Below the pieces are notes generated by a model that was not told where the DNA came from, searched no databases, and saw only the letters and a program-made list of their open reading frames with translations. Shown piece by piece: positions 24,441 through 34,152 of a stretch of DNA of 64,000 nucleotides (positions are counted from its first letter, which is position 1; every line of letters starts with the position of its first letter). Source of the DNA: Cordilura impudica (Eukaryota > Arthropoda > Insecta > Diptera > Scathophagidae). The stretch is taken from contig OY821522.1 of assembly GCA_963682025.1 (NCBI GenBank), positions 23,250,154 to 23,314,153 on the forward strand. Reading direction: 5' to 3'. A program made the position numbers and the translations under genes.

Positions 24441-25645
24441 CGACAGCAGCATACTCTAAAACATAAGATGTGTAGGTCGATTTTAATGCATCAGAAAAAA
24501 CGGAGCAATTTCTCCTAATAAATGCAAGGACTTTTTATGCTTTCGGTACTATAAATTTATATGGGAAATAAAAGACATTGTAGAATCAAAACAACTCCCA
24601 GATCAGTTACTATGTCAATAGTAGTTAAATTGTGACCACCCAAACTAAAACAAGGCGGTGTCGGATTGCGAGATCTAGTGTCGGTGTCGGAGTAGGAGAT
24701 CTGACAGTATTTTTTTTAATCATCAGCACAAAGCGTGCCTTAATAAAACACTTAGAGACATCATTTATAAACAAAATAAATAAGAGTGGACCTAAAACAC
24801 TGCCTTGAGCAAGTCTGAGGTTGGAACATATGGAAACGATTCAAAATCCTCAACTAAAACTCTGCAAATTATATTAAATAGGTATGATCTTATCCACATA
24901 AGAAAGTTAGAATGCAATTCCATTACTTGCAACTTATAATAAAGATTACTATGAGATACCCTGTCAAAGGCTTTAGAAAAGTCAGTTTAAACAACATCAA
25001 CTTTACTACCGTGTTCCAATGCAGATATGCAATACTCACTGAAAACAGTTAAGTTGGTCGTGGTAGACCTACCAGAAAAGAATCCATGCTGATGTGGAGA
25101 AATAATAGATTTTGAAAGGAAAAATAATTTTTTATAAACAACATGTTCAAAAATTTTAGAAACACATGATAATTTATCTATCGGCCTATAACTAGTAACT
25201 TAGTCTTTATTACCATTTTTAAAAACTGGAGTAATGGTCGTTGATTTCCACTTGACAATGAAATTTCCTTATTTTAATGATAAATTAAACAAATATTTAA
25301 GTGCAAACGCGAAAGAAAAAGCACACATCTTAAAAAAATAGGTACCTAAACCATCTGAGTCTAATTAAAAAAAAATTTATAACTGCATAATTCCATTAAA
25401 AACATGATAAACCGAGACTTCAATGTCTGGCATGTCAAATGAATTTGAGTATCTAGCTGTATGAATCATTGAAGAATCAAAATTTGAGCTAAAATAATTG
25501 GCAAACACATTTACAACATCACTACTTAATTTAGAAACTGAGCCATCATATATTATGATAGTTGGAATATCTGAAACTTGCTTTTTAGATATAACATAAG
25601 ACCAGAACGATTTAAGATTAGATTTAACTAGTGTGTTTGTGGGGT
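24441..25645 (-). pseudogene. Non-LTR retrotransposon reverse transcriptase remnant
   Basis: Read on the minus strand this is a decayed non-LTR (Jockey/CR1-type) ORF2. From high to low coordinate: NLKSFWSYVISKK and VVNVFANYFSSNFD (linker between endonuclease and RT), then VTSYRPIDKLSCVSKIFEHV, HQHGFFSGRSTTTNLTVFSE, TDFSKAFDRVSH and MWIRSYL. A frame-shifted SVLGPLLFILFINDVSKCF-like stretch follows near 24780. A further piece near 24600 (LTTIDIVTDLGVVL) matches the region after the palm. A stop precedes TDFSKAFD, and several frameshifts are present; the segment with the YADD box is damaged. Clade assignment is tentative. Confidence 0.75.
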
Positions 25646-25799
25646 TTCTAGATCAGTTTTTGCGTGTATTTAGTGGGGCGTATTTAGTTCCAATTGTCAC
25701 CGCAAGTTGTACCGCAGAAGGCGCTGCGATCGTTTTTTAGTCAGCAAAATCACAATCCTTTTTTCCGTTAACTTTGAATTACACCCGCTGACTGTTAAT

Positions 25800-26080
25800 A
25801 TTCATGTTTTTTGTATCGCCCTCTTACTTAGAGTATACAGTAGAAGGTGGTTGAAATAAAAGCTGCAGCAACGGTTGGCTTGAAAGAAGAAATATGAACC
25901 TATTTCTTTTGGATGACAACATCTAATTCATCAGAACTGCTCACCCCAACTACCACAGGCCCCTTCCCACGTCTACACCTGTGAACATTAACCCAATCAG
26001 ACTTAATATGCTCAGGTTGCGTGTTAACATCACACATGTTAGCATCATTCGCTCTTGCAGTAGCAACCCTGCCGGCAACT
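25800..26080 (-). pseudogene. Possible ORF1 fragment of a non-LTR element
   Basis: On the minus strand, RGKGPVVVGVSSSDELDVV followed closely by VHISSFKPTVAAAFI looks like the C-terminal part of ORF1 proteins of some insect non-LTR elements (HxSxFKPTV pattern). It lies upstream of the RT remnant in the same orientation, which fits ORF1. The match is short and from memory. Confidence 0.35.
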
Positions 26081-26500
26081 CAACTAACTTTAAATGCACT
26101 TATATCTAACTATTACGCAAATAGTAGTGGTTGATACTTGGATTACTTTCAATGAAGCAAACTGACTATTTTATCATTGCGATGTCCTAGGCGGTAGTCA
26201 ATTAATTTATAGTAAGCTACAAACTAGTTATATTTTATACATTACAGTTGGCTGTAAGTTGACTTAATTAAAATCAAATAGTAGTTAGTTTATAATAGTT
26301 TTTACTTTAGTCAAAACTAGAACCCCCAAAAGAAATTTAAATGTAAAAATAACACAAAATTTAGTATTAAGTTTATCAAATTGTTTACTTTTTCAAATAT
26401 TTTGTTTTCATTTGTTATAAATAATTAGTGAAATATGTAGAAACGCAGGTTTGGCATAGTCGAATTTAACAAATAATTTTTTTTATTTTTAACGCATTCA
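26081..26500. other. Unclassified AT-rich spacer
   Basis: About 420 bases with no recognised coding or repeat structure. Confidence 0.4.
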
Positions 26501-26511
26501 GCATGGATATG

Positions 26512-27830
26512 CTATTTTTTAATGACTCTTAGATCATCTCTGATGTCGTTTTCCACCTCATTAGAGCCAAGCGATCGACAGGCATCTGTTTAAAATATAA
26601 ATGTCCTATATTATGTGAAATCAATATGTTTTTAATATATAGGTTACCCGTTAAAGCTTGGAAACACTTTGAAGTCCCTTAGTCTCTTCTTGCCATGGAT
26701 TCCATACATATTAATTTCAAGACAGATAAAATTTTGAAAACCTACATAAAGTTTATGATTGTCCACACTAATGTTGTTGTTTAGTTCAGTCAAATCACCT
26801 ATACCTTTTTATGGGGAAAACTGTGCGCACGTTATTGTTTGTTACTTCTTGGTTAAGAACCATTCAGTCAAAACTTTCTGCTCAGCCAGGGACTTCATTA
26901 TAACATCATTTTGCTTGACTATAATTTCTGTAATTAAATATTAAATTTTGAATAAGCAAGGTGAAATTAGTGGGTAAAACTAGGAAAATGTGTTGCAAAA
27001 AGTAAGTATCTGAAAATTATAGAAATATTAATTAATTTAAGCTTTGTGCATATTTTGCTTTTGGAATGACTTACTGTTTACTTCCTTAAGTCTTTCTTCA
27101 AACAGTTGTTTGAGGTTGGAACAACCTTCGCAGTGACCTGCGTCCTTGATATCTGTAAAATCATTATTTATTAGAGCAAATTATGTAAATTTTTAGTTAA
27201 TACTTACATTGTGCAACTGCTTTGAAACCTAGCTTGGTGACACGATTAGCATTTGGAAGTGACATCTATATTTAAGTTTATTATATTTTGAATTTTATGT
27301 TTGTGAATTCTTTAAATTTCAATTATTTGCAACCGTGTAAGAGTGGCACTAAAAGAAATTGATTACCACTTGGAAATCCTGCAAACTTCAATTCAATATC
27401 TTCTATAGGAAATGCCTCTTCATCACCCATGTTATTCTGATCAACTAGACAAGTAACTAAATTTTAGATGAATCAAATGGCTCCTGAAAAAACTTTAGAT
27501 ACTTCTGAATCGGCGACCTACGAATATTGATTTTGATCCAATAGATGAGGAGCCTTTTATCTGTATGGCTATAAACGGTCGAATTGCACAGAAGTTATTA
27601 GGACAAACTGCAGTAAAAAAAAATTCTGAGGTTGTGACACTTACAATAGCGCCATTTTGTTTATTAAATTTTAATTTTCGCTGTTCTGTCACCATTTTTT
27701 CACATTGCGATGGCTTTTTACGTATTTTTTTTAACTTTTGAAGATAATCTTCAAAAGGGTACGAAGAAAAATTGATAAGCGGTCCAAGCTTTTTCACACA
27801 GTCACAGCCTTCTTAAATGTATCTTACTTG
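26512..27830 (-). pseudogene. Intron-bearing remnant with DUF4806-like domain
   Basis: Several minus-strand exon-like pieces with splice signals. A first piece (27797-27660) reads KKLGPLINFSSYPFEDYLQK, similar to a motif in insect transposon-encoded proteins (LYGPLDNFSAFPFEN). Three pieces then splice in frame: 27265-27208 (ATG start, MSLPNANRVTKLGFKAVAQ), 27152-27075 (DAGHCEGCSNLKQLFEE) and 26927 on (VIMKSLAEQKVLTEWFL), across introns with GTAAGT donors and ACAG acceptors. Downstream, 26798-26648 (DLTELNNNISVDNHKLY, NMYGIHGKKRLRDFK) and 26585-26512 (DACRSLGSNEVENDIRDD, then a stop) resemble DUF4806. Joins to these last exons are out of phase, so the gene is probably broken. Whether it was a transposon gene or a host gene is uncertain. 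Confidence 0.5.
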
Positions 27831-28192
27831 TGCCACTCATATTAGTTTTAATAATGAAATTTTAAAAAATTAAAAAATATTTTACTCTAACCTTTCTAAC
27901 TGCACGCACGAACACTGATTTTCGTAATGAAAATGTCAAAAACAAGTGAAAAAGTCACTGAGCAAATGTCAACAAATATGCAAGCTGTTTCTATTTTTGG
28001 CGAAGTTCTGCATTACATTGTATTTAGCTTATAGTTAGTTCATAAAAGTTAACTAGAAGAGTGTTTTTTTTTTTTTGTTGTCGACTACCGATTTGCTTAT
28101 AGGAAAATGAAGAAATAGACAAAGCAGAAGACATATTTTGATTATTTGATGAACTTGAACCATGTACACCAACAAAAAACCATTATCACACA
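27831..28192. other. Spacer before the Tc1 element
   Basis: About 360 bases, AT-rich. The words CATATTTTGATTATTTGATG near 28132 recur at about 29798 on the other side of the Tc1 element, but no feature is recognised. Confidence 0.4.
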
Positions 28193-28194
28193 TA

Positions 28195-29789
28195 CAGTGG
28201 TGGTCATGTAATTAAAACATGATGGCAAAATCTTGGAATTAAAATTTTTTAATGTTTCTTTTATAATTTTAACGGCATTTTTCCACAAAAATTTTTTGTT
28301 TTATGTCTTTCACACCTAATTTCTTAGTTATTTCTCTTTATCATTAATTTATATTATAAAATAATGCGTTATTTTGCGATAATACGTTCTCCGAAGTGGA
28401 CACATAATTAAAACATATTCGACTTTGCTTTAATAATAATTAATTTAAAAAAAATTTTAAAATTTTTTCCCCAAAATATTGCCGGTAAGTATTAAGAAAG
28501 TGTTTTAATGTAATATTATAGTTTTTTTTTTATTAGATATGGGTAAAGCATCAAGTTGTTCCGAAGAAGAAAGAAAGCTTATAAATAACTTAAAAAACTC
28601 TGGTAAAACTGTAATACAAATTTATAATTTGCTTGGTTGCTCCAGAGGAAAAGTATACAATTCCATCAGACATTTGAAAAAATTTGGGACAAAAAAATGT
28701 TCCAAGAACTCCCTAACCGCGAAAAACGAATAAAAGGGAAGACAACATTATAAAAAGAATCTCCCAAGCTGATCCATTTAAAAGTTCCAGGCAAATACAG
28801 GTTGAAGTGCAGTCATCGCATGAGATTGAAGTTTCTGCTAAAACAATAAGAAGGAGGCTTAATGAAGTTTCTCTCCGTGCGTGCATCGCACAACGTAAAC
28901 CCTTTGTTTCAAAAAAGAATTTAAAATCCAGGCTACAGTTTGCAAAAGAAAATTTGAGAAAACCGATAAATTTTTGAAAAAACGTGCTATGGAGTGATGA
29001 ATCCAAGTTTTGTCGATGGGGATCTGAAGGAAAAAGGTATGAGTGGCGTCCCATTAATCAGCAGCATCATCCAAAGTACACCATAAAAGCAATTAAACAC
29101 GGTGGTGGTAATGTAATTGGGGTGCGTTTTCTTGGCACGGAATTGGCCCAATTGTCAGAATTTCTTCAAAAATGGACCAGTATTTATATAAAAATATAAT
29201 AGAAAATACGATGGTACCTTTCGCTGCTGCTATGGAATTTTATGCACGACAATGATCCTAAACACACTTCACGGCATGTAAAGCGTTGCTTAGAGGAACA
29301 AAGCATAAATGTTTTAAAATGGCCAGCTCAGTCGCCTGATCTCAATCCAATTGAGAACTTATGGAGTGAAGTTGAGAAAAGTTTGAAGGGGAAAAACAGC
29401 AAACATTTAGACGAATTGTGGGAAAATATTGAAGCAGCTTGGAGAGCTATACCCTCTTCAGTTTGCAGGCATTTGATCGAAAGTATGAAAAATAAGGGCT
29501 ATCCTACAAAATATTAAAGGTAAATTTGAAATTATTTGAAGAAATTGGAAAATTATTAGAATTATTGAATCAGTGGTAAATGTTTTAATTATTTGTCCAA
29601 TACCATTAATGTTGTTCTTATATTTTTTTTGTTTCAGACATAAATGATACCGTTTTGAAGGGCACGTTTATCAGCTGCCAGACTTAGATTTAAGAAAAGA
29701 AAAAATAATTTTATTATCTTTTTATATATTGAAAATAAAACGAATAATTTACCGTTCTCATGAATGTTTTAATTATATGACCACCACTG
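28195..29789 (+). mobile_element. Tc1-family DNA transposon with IR/DR ends
   Basis: 1595-bp element with inverted ends CAGTGGTGGTCAT...ATGACCACCACTG, flanked by TA on each side (28193-28194 and 29790-29791), the Tc1/mariner target duplication. A second copy of the binding-site word lies about 200 bp inside each end: GTGGACACATAATTAAAACAT at 28396-28415 on the left, and ATGTTTTAATTATTTGTCC at 29580-29600 on the right. This gives four sites (outer and inner on each side), the IR/DR arrangement of Sleeping Beauty-like Tc1 elements. Confidence 0.9.
28539..29517 (+). pseudogene. Tc1 transposase (DD34E), frameshifted
   Basis: Cut-and-paste transposase of the surrounding element. The start MGKASSCSEEERKLI opens the paired-like DNA-binding domain (IQIYNLLGCSRGKVYNSI). 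The frame shifts near 28730, and the second half of that domain continues as KIRRRLNEV-like sequence near 28850. The catalytic core has D in NVLWSDESKFCRWG, D in HDNDPKHTS and E in SPDLNPIENLW, with 34 residues between the last two. The sequence between (VWGCFSWHG region, about 29110-29240) is broken by frameshifts, and a stop follows KPIKF near 28977. All three catalytic residues survive, but in different frames, so the copy is inactive. Confidence 0.88.
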
Positions 29790-29791
29790 TA

Positions 29792-29969
29792 CATACATAT
29801 TTTGATTATTTGATGCAGTGTTAAGTGCTTGTGCACTTGAACTTTGTTCAGCAACAATAACACCATCACCACACAACTTAGAAAAAGGCAAAGCAGTGTT
29901 GGTTTTTGTTTTTTGTTGATCTTTTTTGCAATTTTAGCTTCTAACAACGTTTTAACAAGGATTTTGATT
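29792..29969. other. Spacer
   Basis: Short unclassified sequence between the Tc1 element and the probable left end of the next LTR element. Confidence 0.3.
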
Positions 29970-30479
29970 GACGGCTGGGGTAGTTCAGTCGTCTCCAGGG
30001 TCAGCCTAAGGACACTCAAACCTTATGCAATAAAACACTATAAACCTTTTAATTACAAATTAGTTTATTCAAGTGCTAATCGTGTATATATATGTTTATA
30101 CGTATGAAGACGTGACTGACAACAGTTCTGCTTTGGTATATCGGGGGGTCGACCATGGCGGTCGGCGGTGTGACTATGCTAGCCGGTAGTTGGCGATAGT
30201 TATTGTACTGGCCGACAGATGGCCGCGCAGTGGTTGACTCGGTCGACAGGTGGTGCGATTACTGGCCGGCAGATGACGGCGTAGCGGTTGACTCGGATGC
30301 GTCGAGCGACAGGCGGTACGACTACTGGCCGACGGATGGCAGCGTAGTGGTTTACTGGAGTGCGTCGGTCGACGGGCGGTGCGACTACTGGCCGACAGGT
30401 CGGATGGTGGCGACAGCAAAGCGGGTGACTCGGCTAAGCAGCACGATTTAGTGGTTCGAGTGCGCCGATCGGCAAATGC

Positions 30480-30910
30480 CGATAATATTGGCGGCACGAC
30501 TATACTGGCAGGCAGATGGCGGCACAGTAGATGGGTTTGGTGCGCCGGTTGATTGTATTGGCATTGCGATGACACAGGCAGACAGATGGCGGCACCGTGG
30601 GTGGCTTGGATGTGCCGGTTGATGGTATCGGTAGTGCGATGATACTGGCCGACAGATGGCGGCGCAGTAGATGGCCTGGCACCACTATGCTAGCAGACAG
30701 ATGGCGGCACAGTAGATGGCTTGGATGCGCCGATTGATGGTATCGGCGTTGAGTTGATACTGGCAGACAGATGGTGGCTTGGATGCGACGGTTGATGGTA
30801 TCCGCGTTGAGTTGATAGTGGCAGACAGATGGCGGCTCAGTAGATAGCTTGGATGCGCCGGTTGATGGTATCGGCGTTAAGTTGATACTGGCAGACAGAT
30901 GGCGGCAAAG
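30480..30910. repeat. 70-bp GC-rich tandem repeat (left LTR copy)
   Basis: Imperfect tandem units based on ACTGGCAGACAGATGGCGGC and GGATGCGCCGGTTGATGG, about 70 bp apart, with more diverged units upstream from about 30205. GC content is strikingly higher than in the surroundings. Homologous to 37587-37940. Confidence 0.85.
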
Positions 30911-31069
30911 TAGATGGCGTGGCTCGGACGTACAGGTAGTTGGCGGAGCGACCGGTCGAGAGAGCGTCAGCAGTCGGCGGAAGGCGGTGGTGCGACTAGA
31001 GTTGCTGTCGTGAGCTGTGCTGTGTCTTGGCCACCTGTAATGATAAGAGCGGGGTTAGCCGGGAGCAGT

Positions 31070-31525
31070 CAGCACAGGCCGCTGGATTACCGGGAGCAGT
31101 CAGCCGTTAAGCCGCTGGATTATCGGGAGCAGTCAGCCGTTAAGCCGCTGGATTATCGGGAGAAGTCAGCCGTGAAGCCGCTGGATTATCGGGAGCAGTC
31201 AGCCGTGAAGCCGCCGGATTATCGAGAGGAATCAGCCGTTAAGCCGCTGTATTATCGGGAGCAGTCAGCCATGAATCCGCTGGATTATCGGGAGCAGTCA
31301 GCCGTGAAGCCGCCGGATTATCGAGAGCAGTCAGCCGTTAAGCCGCTGTATTATCGGGAGCAGTCAGCCGTGAATCCGCTGGATTATCGGGAGCAGTCAT
31401 CCGTTAAGCCGCTGGATAATCGGGAGCAGTCAGCCGGTAAGCCGCTGGATTATCGGGAGCAGTCAGCCGTTAAGCCGCTGGATTATCGGGAGCAGACAGC
31501 CGTAAAGCCGCTGGGTTATTATGGA
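31070..31525. repeat. 33-bp minisatellite (left LTR copy), about 13-14 units
   Basis: Head-to-tail units of AAGCCGCTGGATTATCGGG plus AGCAGTCAGCCGTT (33 bp). Because 33 is a multiple of three, a plus-strand frame stays open and would encode an 11-residue repeat (DYREQSAVKPL). Units differ by point changes such as GTTAAG/GTGAAG. I do not treat the frame as a gene. Confidence 0.9.
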
Positions 31526-31757
31526 TGACAACCGGTACCGATCGTCTTCAAAAGATTGGGGATATCTTGTAGTAAGATTTCACCACTCAGCTTTAGCGCC
31601 GAAAACTGACTTGACTTCCTTAGGCCAACCTTGCCTTCTTATTTAAACAAATTCATAAACTGAACGAGAATTGAAAATTCCATTTGCTTCAACCACTTGA
31701 TAATTATTTTTAGCAGGCAGCTTGTTTTGTTCAGGTTTGGTTGAGTGTATAAGTTAA

Positions 31758-31788
31758 GGTATGTCTCACATACTGTGAAAGACATACC
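31758..31788. other. 31-bp hairpin
   Basis: GGTATGTCT pairs with AGACATACC around a centre in which CACA and TGTG also pair, giving a 13-bp stem with a two-base bulge. It lies in the upstream (U3-like) half of the LTR, between the 33-bp array and the AT-rich tandem region. Confidence 0.7.
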
Positions 31789-32459
31789 AACAATTATGGT
31801 AAACAAGTCCGTCCGCCAATTAAATCGTCTAAAATGGTATCATTCATTTACTTTTTATTTTTATGTGCAAAGAAAACAAATATGTTACCACCCAGCTTGA
31901 CGAATATTTTATTTCTTCATTTATTTTATGAATGTTTTGCCCGCATCAAATTACTCTCAACGGGCACGAGTATGTTGCAATATCACATTGCATTGTTTTA
32001 CATTTATTTTTATGTCGCAATATCATATTGCATTCCCAGGCATTTTTTATTTATTAATTTTCTGGCACCAATTATGTCCATTCACACTTTTATTTGTTTT
32101 GGGTGTCAGTTTCACAAAACATTTCCTCAAACCGCTGCATTTTATTTTGTTCCCTAATTCTGCAACGTAAACAGTCCTCAAGTGAGTGCACTTGAAACTT
32201 TCACGATTTATGATTGTGAAACCAAGGCACTTGACTTGAATTTATGTCAACCATATGTTTTGATTGAGTTGCGTTTTTTTATGGTTTTCAGGTTTGGCTT
32301 GCGTTGGCATTTGTTCCGGTGGTGTTTCTCTGTCGTTGGGGAATTGACCATTCTTTATATTTATTATGATTAAGTTAAATAGAGTCAGTATAAAGTAAGA
32401 CTCAGGCCTCATAGTAGGTAAAATAGAATAAATGGAATTTAAGTAATTATGATTCAATT

Positions 32460-32790
32460 AATGAATTTTAAGAATAAGTAAGATTTAAATAAATCGACTC
32501 TATAATATGTGAAAGTTTAAAATAAATAAAATTTAAATAAATTAACCCAATACTTTGTGAAAGATTAAAGTAAAATAAAATTTAAATCAAATTACTCTAT
32601 AATCTGTGAAAGATTAAAGTAAATAAATCATCTCTAAAATTTGTAAAAGTTTAAATAAATAAAATTTAGGTAACTTAACTCAATAATCTGTGAAAGATTA
32701 AAGTAAATCAAATTTAAATAAATTAACTCTATATTAACTCTATAATTTATGAAAGTTTGAAATAAATGATATTTGCTCTACAATTTATGT
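32460..32790. repeat. AT-rich degenerate tandem repeat
   Basis: Five to six irregular units of about 50-60 bases built on TAATCTGTGAAAGATTAAAG and AAATAAAATTTAAATAAATT. It lies within the U3-like half of the 3' LTR. Confidence 0.7.
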
Positions 32791-33071
32791 GTTACAAATT
32801 ATTAACTTACAACCCGAAAACGCACTTTAAAATAATTTATATGCTTTACTGTTGTGACGTAGATGTTTACTTAGTGAGTGTAGTTTTGTATGGGAGCTTA
32901 GCTTTATTGATGTTTAGTTGAATGTATATTTATTACTGCTGTGACGTAGGTATTTTATTACTGAGAAATGATGTGTGCTTGTGCGCATATGTTGATGTGT
33001 AGTTTTTACATGGAAGCAGTTGGTTGGTTCTGGTAATGGTTGTTATGTACAATGTTATTTGCGTTGTTACA

Positions 33072-33085
33072 TCCCCCCTTACTTC
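33072..33085 (-). other. Polypurine tract
   Basis: On the minus strand GAAGTAAGGGGGGA stands immediately before TGTAACAACG, the expected layout of a plus-strand primer and the start of a 3' LTR. Confidence 0.65.
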
Positions 33086-33776
33086 GGGGAGCGATGCTCG
33101 GTCAGTGATGTTGCAGTGTTTCACGTACCGCTCTTTTCAACGATTTCAAATATGCTACTCTTAATAATATCACATTTTTAGTTTAGAAGATATAACCGTT
33201 CAAAGTTGACCGACTTTCGGTTTTCAAAAAAAACACACAATTTTTAGTCAATTTGTTGCGATTTCAGGTGTAATATTACGAAAAATAGGTAACGAATCGC
33301 CTTATTTTTTGTTTGTATTGATTGATGTATTTATTAAATGTATAATGATAAAAAAATATTAACTCTTTGCTTTGTGTTTCTCCTGGTAAATCACTATTTA
33401 AAAACTATCCGTTTTTTCACTATTTTTCAACTTTGACGGAAAATAAAAAAAATCCATATTTTTCTATATTTGCCATATTTGCAAAACATATTCTTTGATT
33501 ATTTCTTTACATAATTCAAAAGGTTTTATCTGCCCGTACATGCCCGTTTGGCTTCTAGAGGTAAAAAAGGTTAAAAAGACATGGTTGCAGAAATTGTATG
33601 GCGTGCATCCCTTACATGTTTTGACTGACGGTTGTCAACCTGTGAGCCTCTGCCAAAGTCTACTCCCAATATTCTGCTACAGACACAGGATGCAAAAAAA
33701 AACTACTCATTGAAATTCGCAGGTACGCACCTCACTTAAAAATTACTTTTGAGTAAAAATGGTCAAGAACAATATT

Positions 33777-34076
33777 GACTTATGGTCCCTCCAGGTAGGC
33801 ACAAATCTTATTTAGACACGAGCATAATATCAAAATTGCATAATTCAGCCTAAATCCATATGTATGCAGGGAACAGGTAAATTTTTAGGCATGGTAGCAT
33901 AAGCCTATATATTGCAAAATAAGCATAATGACTTATGGTCCGTCCAGGTAGGCACAAATCTTATTTAGACACGAGCATAATATCGAAATTGCATAATACA
34001 GCCTAAATCCATATGTATGCAGGGAACAGGTAAATTTTTAGGCATGGTAGCATATATTGCAAAATAAGCATAATGC
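33777..34076. repeat. 153-bp tandem duplication
   Basis: Two nearly identical units (33777-33929 and 33930 to about 34076), each starting GACTTATGGTCC and containing TAGGCACAAATCTTATTTAG and TATGTATGCAGGGAACAGG. The second unit has an internal deletion near GTAGCATA. It lies upstream of the RAG1-like frame in copy 1. Confidence 0.9.
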
Positions 34077-34152
34077 CTGGATTAGTCTATGACTGAAAGT
34101 TGGCGCAACAAGTACTGAAACAATGGCGTTAAACAATTTAAGTACTGAAAAC

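Larger units (their letters stand above)
29970..33071 (-). repeat. Probable 3' LTR, about 3 kb, with two minisatellites
   Basis: On the minus strand it starts TGTAACAACG right after a purine tract. It contains, in minus-strand order, an AT-rich tandem region, a 31-bp hairpin, the 33-bp array, the 70-bp array and then a polyadenylation signal near 30063. The part 30376-31720 is colinear with 37441-38700. The length would be unusual but resembles the other long-LTR elements here. The left end is not fixed. Confidence 0.5.

Noticed and set aside
28132..28152. 20-base word repeated on both sides of the Tc1 element (28132 and about 29798)
   Set aside because: It does not abut the element ends, where TA is the duplication; probably an older local repeat.
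29974..30020. GGTAGTTCAG-like motif as a tRNA or SINE A box
   Set aside because: No matching B box or cloverleaf downstream; more likely the U5 end of the LTR.
30914..31528. Plus-strand open frame with an 11-residue repeat (also 38040-38522)
   Set aside because: The frame stays open because the unit is 33 bp and lacks stops; no start context, no conserved ends, and it lies antisense to the LTR element. Kept as a minisatellite.
33062..33066. CGTTG as left target duplication for Transib copy 1
   Set aside because: It lies within the TGTAACAACG start of the LTR and is not followed by a CAC terminus; a chance five-base match to 36230-36234.
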